Assembly (NCBI GenBank): GCA_910585205.1
Contig: CAJUCC010000057.1
Coordinates: forward strand, 1 to 35,189
DNA length: 35,189 nucleotides
DNA from: an uncultured Lachnospiraceae bacterium
GTDB lineage: Bacteria > Bacillota > Clostridia > Lachnospirales > Lachnospiraceae
Direction: 5' to 3'
A program made the translations under genes and the position numbers. Below, piece after piece: positions 1-8,452 of the stretch (position 1 is the stretch's first letter; the number at the start of each line of letters is the position of its first letter). The notes under the pieces were generated by a model. That model did no database searches and was not told the DNA's origin. It saw only the letters and a list, made by a program, of their open reading frames with translations.

Positions 1-6
1 TAAAAA

Positions 7-26
7 TAATAATCATTTCTATTATT
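7..26 (+). promoter_or_regulatory. PerR/Fur-box-like operator upstream of perR
   Basis: An AT-rich dyad reads AATAAT, seven bases, ATTATT (8-13 and 21-26). Aligned to the PerR consensus TTATAATnATTATAA at 7-21 it matches 10 of 14 positions, with the left half-site 6 of 7. It also resembles a Fur box. It lies about 20 bases before the start of the PerR-type gene, so autoregulation is the likely meaning. The matching -35/-10 elements would lie at or beyond the window edge and cannot be judged. Confidence 0.5.
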
Positions 27-45
27 GATCTGAAAAGGAGAATAT

Positions 46-438
46 ATGGCATTAAAATACAGCAGGCAGCGGGAAGCAATCAAAGAATTTCTTTCCGGCA
101 GAAAAGATCATCCGACGGCGGACGGTGTCTATACGGAGGTTCGAAAAGAATTTCCGAACATCAGTCTGGGAACGGTGTACCGGAATCTTACGCTCCTTGC
201 GGATCTGGGAGAAATTGCCAGAGTAAACGTGGGAGACGGTGTGGATCACTTCGATCCGAATACAAAGATGCATTATCATTTTATCTGCCGCGCATGCGGC
301 TGTGTACAGGATCTTGACATTGACAATATTGTCAATATCAATGAGATGGCAAACGCGAACTTTGACGGGGAGATCGGCGGCAATGTAACATATTTTTACG
401 GTATCTGCGGAAAATGCAAGCGGAAACAGTGTTCATAG
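46..438 (+). CDS. perR: PerR-type peroxide-responsive repressor (Fur family)
   Basis: A 130-residue Fur-family metalloregulator with an N-terminal winged helix and a C-terminal dimerisation and metal-binding part. With a constant offset of 15, every PerR metal ligand known from Bacillus subtilis is present: His22, Asp70, His76, His78 and Asp89 for the regulatory iron/manganese site, and Cys81, Cys84, Cys121 and Cys124 for structural zinc. Asp at position 89 (Asp104 in B. subtilis; Fur proteins usually have Glu) favours PerR over Fur. The ATG is preceded by AAAAGGAG at a good distance. The next gene, 70 bases downstream, is a rubrerythrin, a typical PerR target in clostridia, with no clear terminator between them, so the two probably form an operon. 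In peroxide the iron-bound histidines oxidise and repression is lifted. The family call is firm; the PerR sub-call rests on the residue pattern and the neighbour. Confidence 0.88.
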   Translation: MALKYSRQREAIKEFLSGRKDHPTADGVYTEVRKEFPNISLGTVYRNLTLLADLGEIARVNVGDGVDHFDPNTKMHYHFICRACGCVQDLDIDNIVNINEMANANFDGEIGGNVTYFYGICGKCKRKQCS

Positions 439-508
439 AGAATAGTATGCCGCATTTTCGGGCATCCTTTTACTGACATGAAAGATATGGAAGAAAAGGA
501 GAACGGGT

Positions 509-1048
509 ATGAAATTTATATGTCAGGTATGCGGTTATGTCCATGAAGGGGACAATCCGCCTGAGCGGTGTCCGGTATGTAATGCGCCGGCGGAGAAGTT
601 TAAAGCGCAGGGAACACAGGACAGTTGGGCGGCAGAACATGTGGTAGGCATTGCAAAGGGAGTCAGCGAAGACATTATGGCGGATCTGCGCGCAAACTTC
701 AACGGGGAATGCTCCGAGGTGGGAATGTATCTTGCCATGGCAAGGGTGGCACACCGTGAAGGGTATCCCGAGATTGGTCTGTACTGGGAGAAAGCTGCCT
801 GGGAAGAGGCGGAACATGCCGCAAAGTTTGCCGAGCTTCTGGGTGAGGTTATTACCGATTCGACAGAAAAGAATCTGAAAATGCGTGTGGACGCGGAATA
901 CGGCGCGACCGGCGGGAAATTTGACCTTGCCAAACGTGCCAAGGCCCAGAATCTGGATGCAATCCATGATACCGTACATGAGATGGCGAAAGACGAGGCA
1001 AGACACGGTAAGGCGTTTGCGGGACTGCTGAACAGATATTTTGGGTAA
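509..1048 (+). CDS. Reverse rubrerythrin (N-terminal rubredoxin domain)
   Basis: A 179-residue non-haem iron peroxidase that reduces hydrogen peroxide in the cytoplasm of anaerobes. The order of domains is the reverse of classical rubrerythrin: a rubredoxin-like Fe(Cys)4 knuckle comes first (Cys5, Cys8, Cys21, Cys24), followed by a four-helix diiron domain with the Glu/His motifs of the family (ECSE near residue 70, EEAEHAAKF near 98, DEARHGKAF near 165). This is the arrangement seen in oxygen-induced reverse rubrerythrins of Clostridium. It follows the PerR-type gene and is followed by a strong terminator at 1130-1166. The start ATG has AAAAGGAG upstream. A second rubrerythrin with the usual domain order lies at 9706-10245. 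Confidence 0.92.
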   Translation: MKFICQVCGYVHEGDNPPERCPVCNAPAEKFKAQGTQDSWAAEHVVGIAKGVSEDIMADLRANFNGECSEVGMYLAMARVAHREGYPEIGLYWEKAAWEEAEHAAKFAELLGEVITDSTEKNLKMRVDAEYGATGGKFDLAKRAKAQNLDAIHDTVHEMAKDEARHGKAFAGLLNRYFG

Positions 1049-1129
1049 GAAGGAAAAAGGATTTCAATCGGCGGTAAAAACCGCAATCTACAGAGAAAAG
1101 CAGGCGGGTTATCATACTGCCGTAAAAAT

Positions 1130-1166
1130 GGCCGGGAGATACTGTGGTATCCCTCGGCCGCTTTTT
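1130..1166 (+). terminator. Rho-independent terminator after reverse rubrerythrin
   Basis: A 13-bp stem (1130-1142 with 1147-1159; one A-C mismatch and one G-U pair) closes a four-base loop and is followed by GCTTTTT. It ends the perR-rubrerythrin unit. Confidence 0.8.
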
Positions 1167-1203
1167 GTATTCCCGGAAAATCCCTGTCTTTACAAACAAA
1201 ATA

Positions 1204-1232
1204 TTGCGCTCCTACTGAATAAAGTGTACAAT
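1204..1232 (+). promoter_or_regulatory. Sigma-A-type promoter for the chemoreceptor operon
   Basis: TTGCGC (1204-1209), a 17-base spacer, and TACAAT (1227-1232). It lies after the terminator and about 80 bases before the receptor start, which is preceded by GGGAGGAGAG. The rest of the 263-base gap 1049-1311 holds nothing else I can name. Confidence 0.5.
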
Positions 1233-1311
1233 AAGAAAGGATTTATTTTGTTTTTTTTGTGAAAAAGGTGGAAAAACCTTGTTATAAGCAAGAGCGGGGA
1301 GGAGAGAAAGA

Positions 1312-3321
1312 ATGAAAGAGGAAAAGCAAAGGGGCACAATATCCATCAAGGTAAAGCTTCTGGGGATTATTTTGCCGGTCGTTATCCTGATTATGGTATT
1401 GCTGGTGGGAATTTCGTATTTTATTTCCCGTACCATTATCCGTGGATATTCGGAAGATTTGCTGACGTCTTCGATCGAAAATCAGGCCAATCAGATCGAG
1501 GCATGGCTGAATGAAAATCTGGCGGCTTTTCAGATGGCGAAGCAGGCGATCGAAGAGACGAATCCGCAGCCGGCAGAACTGCAGGGCATACTGGACGGCT
1601 ATTACGGGTTTAACGACAATTACCCGGACGGACTGTACATAGCGGATGCGGACGGCAATCTGATGAAGGCGGCGGGCTCCGGGAAGACGGAGGCGGATCC
1701 GGCCGGAGCGGTGTGGTATCAGGAAGGTCTGACAAGATGGAATATGGGCTTTACGAAGGCATACACGAATGATGCGGGAGCGGAGGTCATCAGCGCTTCC
1801 GGTATCTTAAAAGGCGATACGGGCGCACTCCGGGTGATCTCGGCGGATCTGACGCTGGAACGGATCAGTATCATCGTAAACAGTTATATCGGAATGGATC
1901 AGGCGCGGGCCTTTCTTGTTAGCAGCGCGGACGGGACGGTTCTGGCACATCATGACAATGCGCTGATCTCTACGAAGCTGAGCGGCGCAGATGACGCGTT
2001 TCTGCGCGATATAGGAGAAAAGGTGGCCGGCCGGGATTACGCGATGGCCGAAATCGATCGGAATATGACGGCATTTGCCCAGATACAGGGAACGGACTGG
2101 ATTCTGGTATCTTATATTCCGACAGATGTGATCTACGCGGACATCAAAGGAGTCAGAACGTTAATGATTGTGATCGGACTGTTATCGGTCCTTGTTCTGG
2201 CCGTTATGGTGGAGCGGGTTGTCCATATGGTGATTCGTCCGGTCAAGGAACTTACCAGAGTGGTTACGGCTATGACCGGCGGCGATTTTACCATTGAGGT
2301 GAGGCGGGCCGGCAATGATGAAATCGGCGTGATGAGCCGATATGTGGAGCGGTTTATCTCGTCCATGCGGGAAATGATCCGGTCGATTCATGCGGTTTCC
2401 GGCAGGTTAAACGAACAGGCCGGCAACAGCGACGAGGTATCGGGTCAGATGTACGATGCTTCCCGCCTGCAGAGCCAGTCTATGAAGGAACTGAATACAA
2501 CGGTGGAACAGCTTTCGCTCTCGGTCAATGAGATCGCGGATAATGCGACGACACTGGCTATGGTTGTCGCCGATACCAAGGATGACGGCGGGCAGGTGGA
2601 GAGCCGGATGAAAGAGACGGTTGCCGTTTCCGTGCGCGGAAAGGAAGATATGCAGCGTGTGAGCGGCGCCATGAAAGACATCAATGCATCCATGGAGACA
2701 TTGCAGCAGGCGATTGACAAGGTCGGGAAAGCGTCTGAGGAGATCAATGATATTACGACGGTGATCGGAAACATTGCCGATCAGACGGATCTGCTGTCAC
2801 TGAACGCTTCGATCGAGGCGGCGCGGGCCGGTGAGGCCGGGCGCGGGTTTGCCGTGGTGGCCGGCGAGATCGGGCATCTGGCGCAGACGAGTGCGGAAGC
2901 CGTGCGCAATATCGAAAATCTGATCGGCGAGATCAATGTACTGGTGGGCGATACGATCAGGCAGACAGGGGAAAGTGTAAAGAACATCAATAATAGCAGT
3001 ACGCTGGTGGGAAATGCACTGCGGACGTTTGATACAATATTCAATAATATTGAACAGGTCAACGGTCTGGTGCAGGGCATGATAAAAAAGGTGGAGCAGG
3101 TGGATGATGTGGCGACCAATGTGGCGGCCATTTCGCAGGAACAGGCTGCCAGCTCGGAAGAGATTCTTGCGACTTCGGAAACTATGGTGGAACAGGCCGA
3201 CCATATTACCCGCAGCAGCGAACGGGTATCGGACGGAGCCAGAGAACTGACGGCATCTGCGGAAGAACTGTACGGGCAGATCGCCAGATTCAGGACAGAG
3301 AAGGAGGCCGGGGTACAATGA
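1312..3321 (+). CDS. Methyl-accepting chemotaxis protein with extracellular Cache-type sensor
   Basis: A 669-residue transmembrane chemoreceptor. A first membrane segment (about residues 15-38) and a second (about 281-303) enclose a roughly 240-residue extracytoplasmic region that looks like a dCache ligand-binding domain. A HAMP linker follows (about 305-355), then a long coiled-coil signalling domain whose conserved hairpin tip, ADQTDLLSLNASIEAARAG and onward, lies near residues 487-520 and docks CheW/CheA. The C terminus has no obvious CheR-tethering pentapeptide. The stop codon overlaps the start of a sugar-binding lipoprotein gene in an ATGA, so the two proteins are translationally coupled and probably act together. 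No che genes are in the window, so the signalling partners must be encoded elsewhere. The family call is firm; the ligand is unknown. Confidence 0.93.
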   Translation: MKEEKQRGTISIKVKLLGIILPVVILIMVLLVGISYFISRTIIRGYSEDLLTSSIENQANQIEAWLNENLAAFQMAKQAIEETNPQPAELQGILDGYYGFNDNYPDGLYIADADGNLMKAAGSGKTEADPAGAVWYQEGLTRWNMGFTKAYTNDAGAEVISASGILKGDTGALRVISADLTLERISIIVNSYIGMDQARAFLVSSADGTVLAHHDNALISTKLSGADDAFLRDIGEKVAGRDYAMAEIDRNMTAFAQIQGTDWILVSYIPTDVIYADIKGVRTLMIVIGLLSVLVLAVMVERVVHMVIRPVKELTRVVTAMTGGDFTIEVRRAGNDEIGVMSRYVERFISSMREMIRSIHAVSGRLNEQAGNSDEVSGQMYDASRLQSQSMKELNTTVEQLSLSVNEIADNATTLAMVVADTKDDGGQVESRMKETVAVSVRGKEDMQRVSGAMKDINASMETLQQAIDKVGKASEEINDITTVIGNIADQTDLLSLNASIEAARAGEAGRGFAVVAGEIGHLAQTSAEAVRNIENLIGEINVLVGDTIRQTGESVKNINNSSTLVGNALRTFDTIFNNIEQVNGLVQGMIKKVEQVDDVATNVAAISQEQAASSEEILATSETMVEQADHITRSSERVSDGARELTASAEELYGQIARFRTEKEAGVQ

Positions 3322-4304
3322 GAATAAACAGGGGAATCAGGATGCTGGCGGTATGCATGACATTGATCGCCGTATTGACGGTTAGCGGATGCAGCAGACA
3401 GACGATGGCGGGACAGAAACAGATACGGATTTTTCTGTCTTTGAATGAAATGGATACCTTTCGCCAGACGCTGGTGGACGCCGCCATGGCGAAAGCGGCG
3501 CAGGAAGGGGTGGAGCTTGTCGTAGAGGATGCGGGCGGCTCGATCGAGGCGCAGGTGGAACAACTGAAACGGGCGGCGGCAGAAGAGTACGACGTGATTT
3601 TGTGCAGCGCGGTATCGACGGATACGGCGGTACAGCTTAAGCTGAGCGCCGGCGATATTCCGATTGTATTTTTTAACAGTTGTCCCGACGACCGGTATCT
3701 GGAGGCGGGAAAATATGTGTATGTCGGTTCCGACGAGGCGGTGGCCGGTCAGTTTCAGGCGGAATATGTCTTGCAGCAGTTGGGAAGCAAGTCGGAGATC
3801 AATGTGGTATTAGTCAAGGGACCCAGGTCACATTCCGCTACGGTGGGAAGAACAAACGGCGTTAAGGAGGCTTTGGCGGACAGCGGAAAAACCGTCAATT
3901 ATGTATTTGAAGACAGCGCTAACTGGGACATGGCACAGGCAAAGGAGCTGTTTGCATTGTTCCTTCGCACCGGTGTCACTGCGGACTGTGTTATCTGTAA
4001 TAATGATGCCATGGCGCTTGGCATCGTGGAGGCGGCGCGGGAAGCGGGGATCGATTTTGCTTCGCTGCCGATTCTGGGCGTGGACGCCACGGCCGACGGT
4101 TGTGCCGCGATCAAAGCGGGAGAGATGCAGTTTACCGTTTACCAGTCAGGGAAAGGACAGGGCGAGGCGGCTGTGGAGATGGCAATCCGGCTGGCCGGAA
4201 ACGGAGACCCCGAAGAGATGGAAGGCATCTCGGAGGACGGTAAATATGTCTGGGTTGATTTTGAGAAAGTGGACGGAAGTAATGTCACGCAGTACGGGCA
4301 GTGA
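3318..4304 (+). CDS. Substrate-binding lipoprotein (sugar-binding periplasmic-protein family)
   Basis: A 328-residue protein with a lipoprotein signal: basic N terminus, hydrophobic stretch, and lipobox VSGC with the acylated cysteine at residue 25. The mature part has the type I periplasmic-binding fold of the ribose/galactose-binding family (Peripla_BP_4), with motifs such as AAEEYDVILCSAV, VFFNSCPDD, VICNNDAMALGI and ILGVDATADG. The start overlaps the chemoreceptor stop (ATGA) and uses AAGGAGG at 3301-3307, inside the receptor gene. No ABC ATPase or permease follows, so it does not look like part of a local importer. A plausible role is to capture a sugar or sugar-like ligand at the membrane and present it to the coupled chemoreceptor (inference). 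Confidence 0.88.
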   Translation: MRINRGIRMLAVCMTLIAVLTVSGCSRQTMAGQKQIRIFLSLNEMDTFRQTLVDAAMAKAAQEGVELVVEDAGGSIEAQVEQLKRAAAEEYDVILCSAVSTDTAVQLKLSAGDIPIVFFNSCPDDRYLEAGKYVYVGSDEAVAGQFQAEYVLQQLGSKSEINVVLVKGPRSHSATVGRTNGVKEALADSGKTVNYVFEDSANWDMAQAKELFALFLRTGVTADCVICNNDAMALGIVEAAREAGIDFASLPILGVDATADGCAAIKAGEMQFTVYQSGKGQGEAAVEMAIRLAGNGDPEEMEGISEDGKYVWVDFEKVDGSNVTQYGQ

Positions 4305-4323
4305 TCTGTGAGGAGGGATCAGC

Positions 4324-5280
4324 ATGAGCGGGTGGCACCGGTGTCTGATCGGATTCCTGCTTTTCCTTGCTGTCGGTCCGCAGATTTTTCGGTTTTTCTC
4401 GGAAGCGGACACGTTCGATGAGGATGATCTGTACCGGGAGACGTATATTGAATGCAGCGGGGATTATCCGGCGCTCTACCGGGAGCAGCTTGCCGCTGTA
4501 TTCGGCCCGGAGATGACATTTACGGAAAAAGAGCGTATCAAAAATGATCCTGAACTGGCCGGATTTTACGGTGTGTACAAAGACGGATGGGCAACGACAG
4601 GTGAGAGCTGGGAATTTTATACATATGATCGGTGGAAGATAGTTTATCGGGACAGTCTCGGCAGACAGTGCGTCCGGTTTCTGGACAATAAACGGGACTT
4701 TGCGATCGGCACGCTGCAGACAGAATGGATGATGCTGCAGCTGCAGGATTATTATGAGGAATGTTATCTGGAGCGATATATGCCGGCGCGGATACGGGCA
4801 ATGTATGAATGGGAATGCGGCGTTTATCTCTGGGAGGCCGGGTATCTTGCGGAATATACGGCGGGCGGTGCGGAAGCGGACGGGACATACTGTGCACTGG
4901 CGGCGGATTTGGAGAGCGGCGATACGATCCTGCAGCTCGATCGGCTGGATTACAGCCAGGTGTGTGCGGCGTATCCGCTGCATGTTTCGGTCTGTCTGAA
5001 AATCAATGAGGATATGGGACAGGCAGAATGGGAAACGTGTAAAAGGGAGGCCGAGGACGGTCTGCGGGCAGTGGGCGAGGCCATGAGCCGGGATGTGGAA
5101 GGGCTGAATCTGCAGATTGAACTGCGGTCTTTTGACCACAGCAAAGACGATAGCTATCATCAGGAAGAAGAACGGAAGTACTGGAACTGGATCGGCGGCG
5201 TGGAGACGGAATCGGACACGGGACAGATGCGGTTTGCCGAGCTGGTGGGGGCGTATTACGGATGTGAAATAAGAGAATAA
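4324..5280 (+). CDS. Uncharacterised membrane-anchored protein of the chemoreceptor operon
   Basis: I do not recognise this 318-residue protein. It starts with a short hydrophobic segment (about residues 6-22, LIGFLLFLAVGPQIF) that could be a signal anchor. The rest is hydrophilic, rich in Asp, Glu, Tyr and Trp, and looks extracytoplasmic. Cysteines are scattered, with no obvious metal-binding pair and no lipobox. It begins 19 bases after the binding lipoprotein (AGGAGGGATC before the ATG), so it belongs to the same operon. The next gene starts only 5 bases after its stop. By context it may be an accessory component of the receptor pair, but no function can be assigned from the sequence. Confidence 0.75.
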   Translation: MSGWHRCLIGFLLFLAVGPQIFRFFSEADTFDEDDLYRETYIECSGDYPALYREQLAAVFGPEMTFTEKERIKNDPELAGFYGVYKDGWATTGESWEFYTYDRWKIVYRDSLGRQCVRFLDNKRDFAIGTLQTEWMMLQLQDYYEECYLERYMPARIRAMYEWECGVYLWEAGYLAEYTAGGAEADGTYCALAADLESGDTILQLDRLDYSQVCAAYPLHVSVCLKINEDMGQAEWETCKREAEDGLRAVGEAMSRDVEGLNLQIELRSFDHSKDDSYHQEEERKYWNWIGGVETESDTGQMRFAELVGAYYGCEIRE

Positions 5281-5285
5281 CGGCA

Positions 5286-6005
5286 ATGACGGAACATATA
5301 ACAACGGAAATTTTATACCAGAACACAGAACTCCTTGTCTGCCGCAAACCGGCCGGCCTTGCGGTGCAAGCGGCTGCGGGGTATCAGACGGATCTGGTCA
5401 GTGAATTGAAGAACAGGATAAGCCGGGAGCACGGGCAGAAAAGCCCGTATCTGGGTCTGATTCACCGGCTCGATCAGCCGGTGGAGGGACTGCTTGTCTT
5501 TGCCCTGACGAAAGCGGCGGCGGCGGATCTGAGCCGGCAGCTCACGGAAGGCAGGCTGCAGAAAAAATATCTTGCGGTGCTGGATGGGATTCCCGACAAT
5601 CGGGAAGGGGCATTGGTCCATTATCTGAGAAAGGACGGCAGAAACAGCAGGGCTGTTGTGACGGATGGGCCGCAGGCTGGGGCAAAGCGGGCAGAGTTGT
5701 CGTACCGGACTGTGGCACGGCGAGAGCGGCAGTGTCTTGCGGAAATCGCGATTGACACCGGACGCTTTCATCAGATACGGGCCCAGATGGCGCATACCGG
5801 GTATCCGCTGGCAGGGGACCGGAAGTATGGCGTGCCGGAGCGGACGGCGGATTCGCTGGCGTTGTGTGCCCACCGGCTATCGTTTTATGACAGGGTGTCC
5901 GGGCAGGAGCGCCGGTTTTCGGTATGGCCGCAGAATCCGGCGTTTTCGGCATTTCGGGCGGAAATGGAGGCGTTCTTATCAGCAGAGGAGAATTGCAGCC
6001 GGTAA
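5286..6005 (+). CDS. RluA-family pseudouridine synthase
   Basis: A 239-residue enzyme that isomerises uridine to pseudouridine in rRNA or tRNA. The catalytic motif is IHRLDQPVEGLLVFA with the essential Asp at residue 63. Further family motifs are KKYLAVLDG near residue 98 and GRFHQIRAQMAHTGYPLAGD near 158. There is no N-terminal S4 domain, so this is the short RluA/TruC-like form; the exact RNA target cannot be told. It starts 5 bases after the preceding gene and may share its operon, although the functions seem unrelated. A new promoter lies directly downstream for the dehydrogenase gene. Confidence 0.9.
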   Translation: MTEHITTEILYQNTELLVCRKPAGLAVQAAAGYQTDLVSELKNRISREHGQKSPYLGLIHRLDQPVEGLLVFALTKAAAADLSRQLTEGRLQKKYLAVLDGIPDNREGALVHYLRKDGRNSRAVVTDGPQAGAKRAELSYRTVARRERQCLAEIAIDTGRFHQIRAQMAHTGYPLAGDRKYGVPERTADSLALCAHRLSFYDRVSGQERRFSVWPQNPAFSAFRAEMEAFLSAEENCSR

Positions 6006-6015
6006 GCCGGGGAAT

Positions 6016-6045
6016 TTGACAAAGGCACTGCGATTCCGATATGAT
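6016..6045 (+). promoter_or_regulatory. Sigma-A-type promoter for the alcohol dehydrogenase
   Basis: A perfect TTGACA (6016-6021), an 18-base spacer, and TATGAT (6040-6045), ending 34 bases before the dehydrogenase ATG. Confidence 0.6.
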
Positions 6046-6079
6046 AGGGAGACAGACAGGATGAAGAAAGGGGAGAATC

Positions 6080-7255
6080 ATGGAGAATTTTACATTTTAT
6101 GCACCTACTTACTTTGTATTCGGTAAGGACACGGAAACGGAAGCCGGAACATATGTAAAACGGTTTGGAGGGACAAAGGTATTGCTGCATTACGGCGGCG
6201 GTTCGGTAATCCGCACCGGCCTGTTACAGCGGGTGCGGGATTCGCTGGCGGCAGCCGGTATTGACAGCGTGGAATTGGGCGGTGTCAGGCCGAATCCGCG
6301 GAGCGGGCTTGTGTATGAGGGCATTGCGCTTTGTAAAGAAGAAGGCATTGATTTTATTTTGGCCGTGGGCGGCGGCAGCGTCATTGACTCTGCGAAAGCG
6401 ATTGCGGCCGGGGGTGCGTATGACGGTGACTTCTGGGATTTTTATACGGGCAAGGTTGTGGAAAAGGCATTGCCTGTGGGGACCGTGCTGACGATTTCCG
6501 CGGCGGGAAGCGAGGGTTCTCCCGATTCTGTGATTACGAAAGAAGAGGGGATGTTTAAGCGCGGTGCGACAGGGGAAGCGCTGCGGCCGTGGTTTTCGAT
6601 TTTGAATCCTGCGCTCACGCAGACGCTGCCGGCATATCAGACGGCATGCGGTGTGACGGATATACTCGCACATTTGTATGAGCGTTACCTGACCAATACG
6701 AAAGATGTGGAGGTAACGGATCGTATGATAGAGGCGCTGATGCTTGCCATGATACAGGCGGGACCGAAGGCGGTCCGGGACAGTACGGACTATGAATCGC
6801 GTGCGAACATTATGTGGGCGGGGATGATGGCTCATAATAATTCCTGCGGCGTGGGACGGACGCAGGACTGGACAAGCCATGACATTGAGCATGAATTATC
6901 AGCCTTGTATGATTGTGCGCATGGCGCGGGGCTGGCAGTGACAATGCCGGCGGTATTTACCTATAATATGCAGCATGACGTGATGCGGTTTGCACAGATT
7001 GCGGTCCGGGTGTGGGGCTGTGAGATGAATTTTGCACATCCTGAGGAGACGGCAAAAGCGGGGATCGAAGCGCTGCGCAGCTTTTTGATTTCCATCGGCA
7101 TGCCGAAAAATCTGTTGGAACTGGGCGGGGCGGAAGCGGATATTGAGAAAATGGCACATTCCGCCTGCTGCGGCAACGGCAGAGACGGAAGCATTGGCGG
7201 TTTTGTTAAACTGACACAGAAAGATGTGGAAAATATCTACCGTTTGATGGTATAA
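6080..7255 (+). CDS. Iron-containing alcohol dehydrogenase (butanol dehydrogenase / YqhD type)
   Basis: A 391-residue group III alcohol dehydrogenase. The N-terminal half carries the dinucleotide-binding motif GGGSVIDSAKAIAAG (about residues 95-109). The C-terminal half carries the metal-binding region: DILAHLYERY gives an Asp and a His, and HELSALYDCAHGAGLA gives two more His ligands. Length and motifs fit the NAD(P)H-dependent butanol/aldehyde reductases that clostridia use to reoxidise cofactor during fermentation. RBS AAAGGGGAG precedes the ATG. It has its own promoter and is followed 40 bases later by a membrane protein. The real substrate (butyraldehyde, acetaldehyde, glyoxals) cannot be told from the sequence. 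Confidence 0.92.
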   Translation: MENFTFYAPTYFVFGKDTETEAGTYVKRFGGTKVLLHYGGGSVIRTGLLQRVRDSLAAAGIDSVELGGVRPNPRSGLVYEGIALCKEEGIDFILAVGGGSVIDSAKAIAAGGAYDGDFWDFYTGKVVEKALPVGTVLTISAAGSEGSPDSVITKEEGMFKRGATGEALRPWFSILNPALTQTLPAYQTACGVTDILAHLYERYLTNTKDVEVTDRMIEALMLAMIQAGPKAVRDSTDYESRANIMWAGMMAHNNSCGVGRTQDWTSHDIEHELSALYDCAHGAGLAVTMPAVFTYNMQHDVMRFAQIAVRVWGCEMNFAHPEETAKAGIEALRSFLISIGMPKNLLELGGAEADIEKMAHSACCGNGRDGSIGGFVKLTQKDVENIYRLMV

Positions 7256-7295
7256 GCGAAGGAAAAATGCCGGATACTAACCAGGGGTGATGAAT

Positions 7296-8351
7296 ATGAA
7301 TCCGTTCTGGTTGGAGAAAAACAAAAAATACATAGCGGGAGTTGTGACAGTTGTGTCAGTTATTTTGTTTATGAAATATATTCTGACGCTTGTCCTCCCC
7401 TTTTTTCTTTCGGTTTGTCTGATTACCGTGATGCGGCCGCTGCTGCAGAAACTGGAAGACAGGCTGCATATTCACAAAGGCATCCTGGCGGCGGTGACGG
7501 GGCTTGGGGCAATCGCGCTGCTCGGTGTGCTGCTCTGGTATGTGGCAACGATAGTGTGCAGTCAGATCGGTATGCTTGCCCGCAATATTGACATATATGA
7601 AGACAGCTTTTGCCGCTTTGTCCGTTCGTGCTGCTGCGGGATTGAGCGGCAGATGGGGATCAATGCGGATGTGATGGAAAATCTCATTCTGACGCATGTG
7701 GATAAATTAACAACGGAAATGAAGCTGAAAGCCTTTCCCCGGCTGATGAATTATTCGGTTGTCTATATTAAAATGATTTGCTCCATTACGGCATTCCTTG
7801 TCATGACGTTTATCGCCACCGGCCTGCTTGTAAAAGATTATCACAGCATCAGAGCCGATCTCTGCCGCTTTCGCTGGTTTTTGGCAGCGGAGGAGATCAG
7901 CCGGGAAATCGGTGACATGGTATGGCAATATCTGAAAGCGCAGGTGGTGATTCTCTGTGTTATCAGCGTACTGTGCGCGGCGGGGCTTTGGGCGATGGGG
8001 ATCCGCCACGGCGTGACGACCGGGATTCTGGCCGGTATATTGGATGCGCTGCCGTTTATCGGTACGGGAATTGTGTTGGTACCCATGGCGTTCTGGCAGC
8101 TGATACAGGGACATATATGGAGGTGTCTTTTGCTGCTGCTCTTGTATGGTGTCTGCGCGCTGGCCCGTGAGCTGTTGGAACCGAAACTGATCGGTGATCG
8201 GATGGGCATATATCCGGTGCTGATCCTGCTGGCGATTTATATGGGCATAAAACTGTACGGACTGTCGGGGGTGGTTTTGGGACCGTTTTCCTTTTTGATT
8301 ATCCGGGAGATCTATCGGAAGATATGCGCGTCGGAAACGGTTAATGATTGA
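7296..8351 (+). CDS. AI-2E/YtvI-family integral membrane protein
   Basis: A multi-pass membrane protein of about 351 residues in the AI-2E transporter family (PF01594). Hydrophobic segments occur near residues 13-45, 60-85, 150-175, 205-260 and 285-340. The C-terminal signature EPKLIGDRMGIYPVLILLAI, followed by a GLSGVVLGPFSFL stretch, is typical. Members include YtvI of Bacillus, a sporulation-linked membrane protein, and various exporters; this copy cannot be placed more finely. I chose the ATG at 7296 because AGGGGTG (7283-7289) is correctly spaced for it; GTG 7287 and ATG 7290 are too close to that site. Its TGA stop lies inside the -35 element of the next promoter. Residues 105-115 hold the unusual cysteine cluster CCCG. 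Confidence 0.85.
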   Translation: MNPFWLEKNKKYIAGVVTVVSVILFMKYILTLVLPFFLSVCLITVMRPLLQKLEDRLHIHKGILAAVTGLGAIALLGVLLWYVATIVCSQIGMLARNIDIYEDSFCRFVRSCCCGIERQMGINADVMENLILTHVDKLTTEMKLKAFPRLMNYSVVYIKMICSITAFLVMTFIATGLLVKDYHSIRADLCRFRWFLAAEEISREIGDMVWQYLKAQVVILCVISVLCAAGLWAMGIRHGVTTGILAGILDALPFIGTGIVLVPMAFWQLIQGHIWRCLLLLLLYGVCALARELLEPKLIGDRMGIYPVLILLAIYMGIKLYGLSGVVLGPFSFLIIREIYRKICASETVND

Positions 8352-8376
8352 CATTTCTGCCTCTTTGTATGAGAAT
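8348..8376 (+). promoter_or_regulatory. Promoter for acetate kinase
   Basis: A perfect TTGACA (8348-8353) overlaps the stop of the upstream gene. After 17 bases comes GAGAAT (8371-8376), a 4/6 match to the -10 element. The mediocre -10 suggests a regulated promoter, in line with the dyad that covers it. Confidence 0.5.
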
Positions 8377-8382
8377 ACAAAG
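8363..8382 (+). promoter_or_regulatory. Inverted repeat over the acetate kinase -10 region
   Basis: A perfect dyad CTTTGTAT-gaga-ATACAAAG spans the -10 hexamer and the start-point region. No T-run follows it, so it is not a terminator. Its position suits a repressor operator; the regulator is unknown. Confidence 0.45.
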
Positions 8383-8452
8383 TAAAGTATGGCAAAAATT
8401 ACGGAGAAGTCCGGAGGGGCTGCAAAGATGTGTTACAGGAGGAAAGCAGGAT

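Noticed and set aside
450..475. Terminator between perR and the reverse rubrerythrin
   Set aside because: Only a five-base ATGCC/GGCAT stem with a short T-run; too weak to separate the two genes.
8348..8452. Longer start for acetate kinase
   Set aside because: The extra 35 codons contain the promoter and ribosome site; the family N terminus begins at 8453.
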